A DNA stretch of 14,729 nt, taken from the NCBI GenBank assembly GCA_026770585.1, contig MU646626.1, positions 212,771-227,499 on the forward strand, given 5' to 3'. Position numbers and translations under genes: made by a program. This DNA is from Baffinella frigidus (lineage: Eukaryota > Cryptophyceae > Cryptomonadales > Baffinellaceae). Below, piece by piece: positions 13,735-14,729 of this stretch; the first letter of the stretch is position 1, and the number at the start of each line of letters is the position of its first letter. The notes under the pieces are model-generated. The model did not search any database. It worked only from the letters and a program-made list of their open reading frames with translations, and was not told the DNA's origin.

Positions 13735-14070
13735 AACAGGGACGGGCGGTGGGGCGGAGCAGACGCCAAGCCAAATAGGGGAACCCTCAACCTTAAACCC
13801 TAAACCCTAAACAGGGTCGGGGCAGACTGCAAGCCAACTAGGGGAACCCTAAACCTTCAACCCTAAACCCTAAACCCTAAACCCTAAACCCCCAACCCTA
13901 AACCCTAAACCCTAAACCCTAAACCCGAAACCCGAAACAGGGGTGGGGCACACGCCAAGCCAACTAGGGGAACCCTAAACCTTCAACCCTAAACCCTAAA
14001 CCCTAGACCCTAAACCCTAAACCCTAATCCCTAAACAGGGGCGGAGCAGACGCCAAGTCAAACAGGCGAA
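13735..14070. repeat. Tandem array: short unique unit plus CCCTAAA spacer
   Basis: The unit GGGGCGGAGCAGACGCCAAG...CAACTAGGGGAACCCT recurs at about 13752, 13819, 13943, and 14039, each followed by a stretch of CCCTAAA repeats of variable length. A further related unit is at about 14239. It resembles subtelomeric satellite organisation. Confidence 0.8.
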
Positions 14071-14088
14071 CCCTCCCGGGCGTTCCAG

Positions 14089-14135
14089 ACTTCTCTCGCG
14101 ATTGCTCTGGCTGAGTCGTCTGCGCGCCTCGACAG
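14089..14135 (+). other. Candidate exon, copy 1 (unassigned)
   Basis: Bounded by CGTTCCAG and AG/GTTTCG, the 47-base segment reads TSLAIALAESSARLD. A second copy of equal length at 14357-14403, bounded by GTTTCAG and AG/GTCTCG, reads NSLAMVLAESSARLD. Three of the five or so codon differences in the shared LAESSARLD region and its lead-in are synonymous. This looks like a duplicated exon, perhaps of the ATP-grasp gene, but its phase-0 entry does not fit the phase-1 end proposed for exon 3, so at least one exon would have to lie between. Confidence 0.35.
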
Positions 14136-14356
14136 GTTTCGAGCCCCTAACCCCTAACCCCTGATTCCTGAACCCTAAACCCTAGACGCGAGTCTCGTGC
14201 CTCTCCCCACACGAGGTTCCACCATTTCTCCTAGAGTGGGGCGGGGGAGACGCCAAGCCAACTTCACAATCGGAGGTCATAACTATAGATTTGTAAAGTC
14301 GCTCGTTCCTGTTACAAATTTTAAGCCAACTGGGGGAGGCCTCCCGGGTGTTTCAG

Positions 14357-14403
14357 AACTCGCTCGCGATGGTTCTGGCTGAGTCGTCCGCGCGACTCGA
14401 CAG
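14357..14403 (+). other. Candidate exon, copy 2 (unassigned)
   Basis: Second copy of the segment at 14089-14135, with the same frame (SLAMVLAESSARLD), the same length and similar flanks (CCTCCCGGG before, TCGAGCC after). Either could be the working exon, or they could be alternatives. Confidence 0.35.
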
Positions 14404-14458
14404 GTCTCGAGCCTCTCCCCTTAGAGAGAACCCTGACTCAGCCGTGGCGCGAATCTCA

Positions 14459-14592
14459 TAGGGAAACGGTTTTAATTTAAAACTTTCTGGCAATGAGATT
14501 TACTACACATAACGAGTTTTACTAGTAATATTAAAGCATTCGTGTAGTAATTTTCATTGAATCAAAAGTTTTAAATCAGCACCGTTTTCCTG
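14459..14592. repeat. Foldback element F4
   Basis: AGGGAAACGGTTTT...TTTACTACAC and GTGTAGTAATTTTC...ACCGTTTTCCT form ~50-bp arms of roughly 80 percent complementarity. The core and loop (TAGTAATATTAAAGCATT) resemble F3 (CGTAATATTCAAGCATTT), so F3 and F4 share ancestry while F4 is older. Confidence 0.75.
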
Positions 14593-14687
14593 TGAAATCG
14601 TTGCAGGTCCTAGAAACTGGCGGCATCTCCCTCTTTAAGCCAAAGGATTTTCTTGACTCAGCGATGTTGTGGATCGTTGCATCCTAA

Positions 14688-14729
14688 ACGTCTCTCTCTC
14701 TCGCTCTCTCGCTCTCTCTCTCCCCCTCT
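14688..14729. repeat. CT microsatellite at the window edge
   Basis: GTCTCTCTCTCTCGCTCTCT continues to the end of the window as an imperfect CT array. Confidence 0.95.

Overview
The window is eukaryotic nuclear DNA, most likely from a unicellular flagellate alga or protist. Three things point there: plant-type degenerate telomere-like tracts (TTTAGGG/CCCTAAA), small exons separated by large repeat-filled introns, and a gene for an axonemal (motile cilium) protein. I cannot name the organism. Cryptophyte, dinoflagellate and haptophyte lineages all remain possible. Long open frames here are rare and mostly spurious; the real coding content is short exons found by splice signals, frame continuity and family resemblance.

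Layout. (1) Bases 1-3521, minus strand: four exons of a DRC10/IQCD-like subunit of the nexin-dynein regulatory complex, the fourth near the window edge, so the rest lies to the left. (2) Bases 3522-3787: possible shared 5' region. Bases 3788-4465, plus strand: two well-spliced exons of an unrecognised Gly/Tyr/His-rich protein. (3) Bases 4466-9400: no convincing gene. This is a graveyard of small inverted-repeat (MITE-like) elements, including a four-level nested insertion at 6672-7363, and of a dispersed ~200-bp repeat ending in tandem CCTTTAGGT units. (4) Bases 9568-14729, plus strand: an ATP-grasp-type protein (pre-ATP-grasp half). Exons at 9568-10050, 11744-11830 and 12265-12352 join in frame; the catalytic half is not recognisable and probably lies to the right.

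The most unusual pattern is shared by both recognisable genes. Their introns hold several extra, partial copies of the neighbouring exon edge: the 3' end of an exon is repeated in the intron that follows it, and the 5' end of an exon is repeated in the intron that precedes it. Telomere-like sequence and foldback elements are interleaved with the copies. A second pattern is that several inverted-repeat families keep a conserved frame while the hairpin sequence differs between copies yet stays self-complementary.

The two recognised genes have no evident functional link. Gene calls rest on remembered family features, not on a database search.
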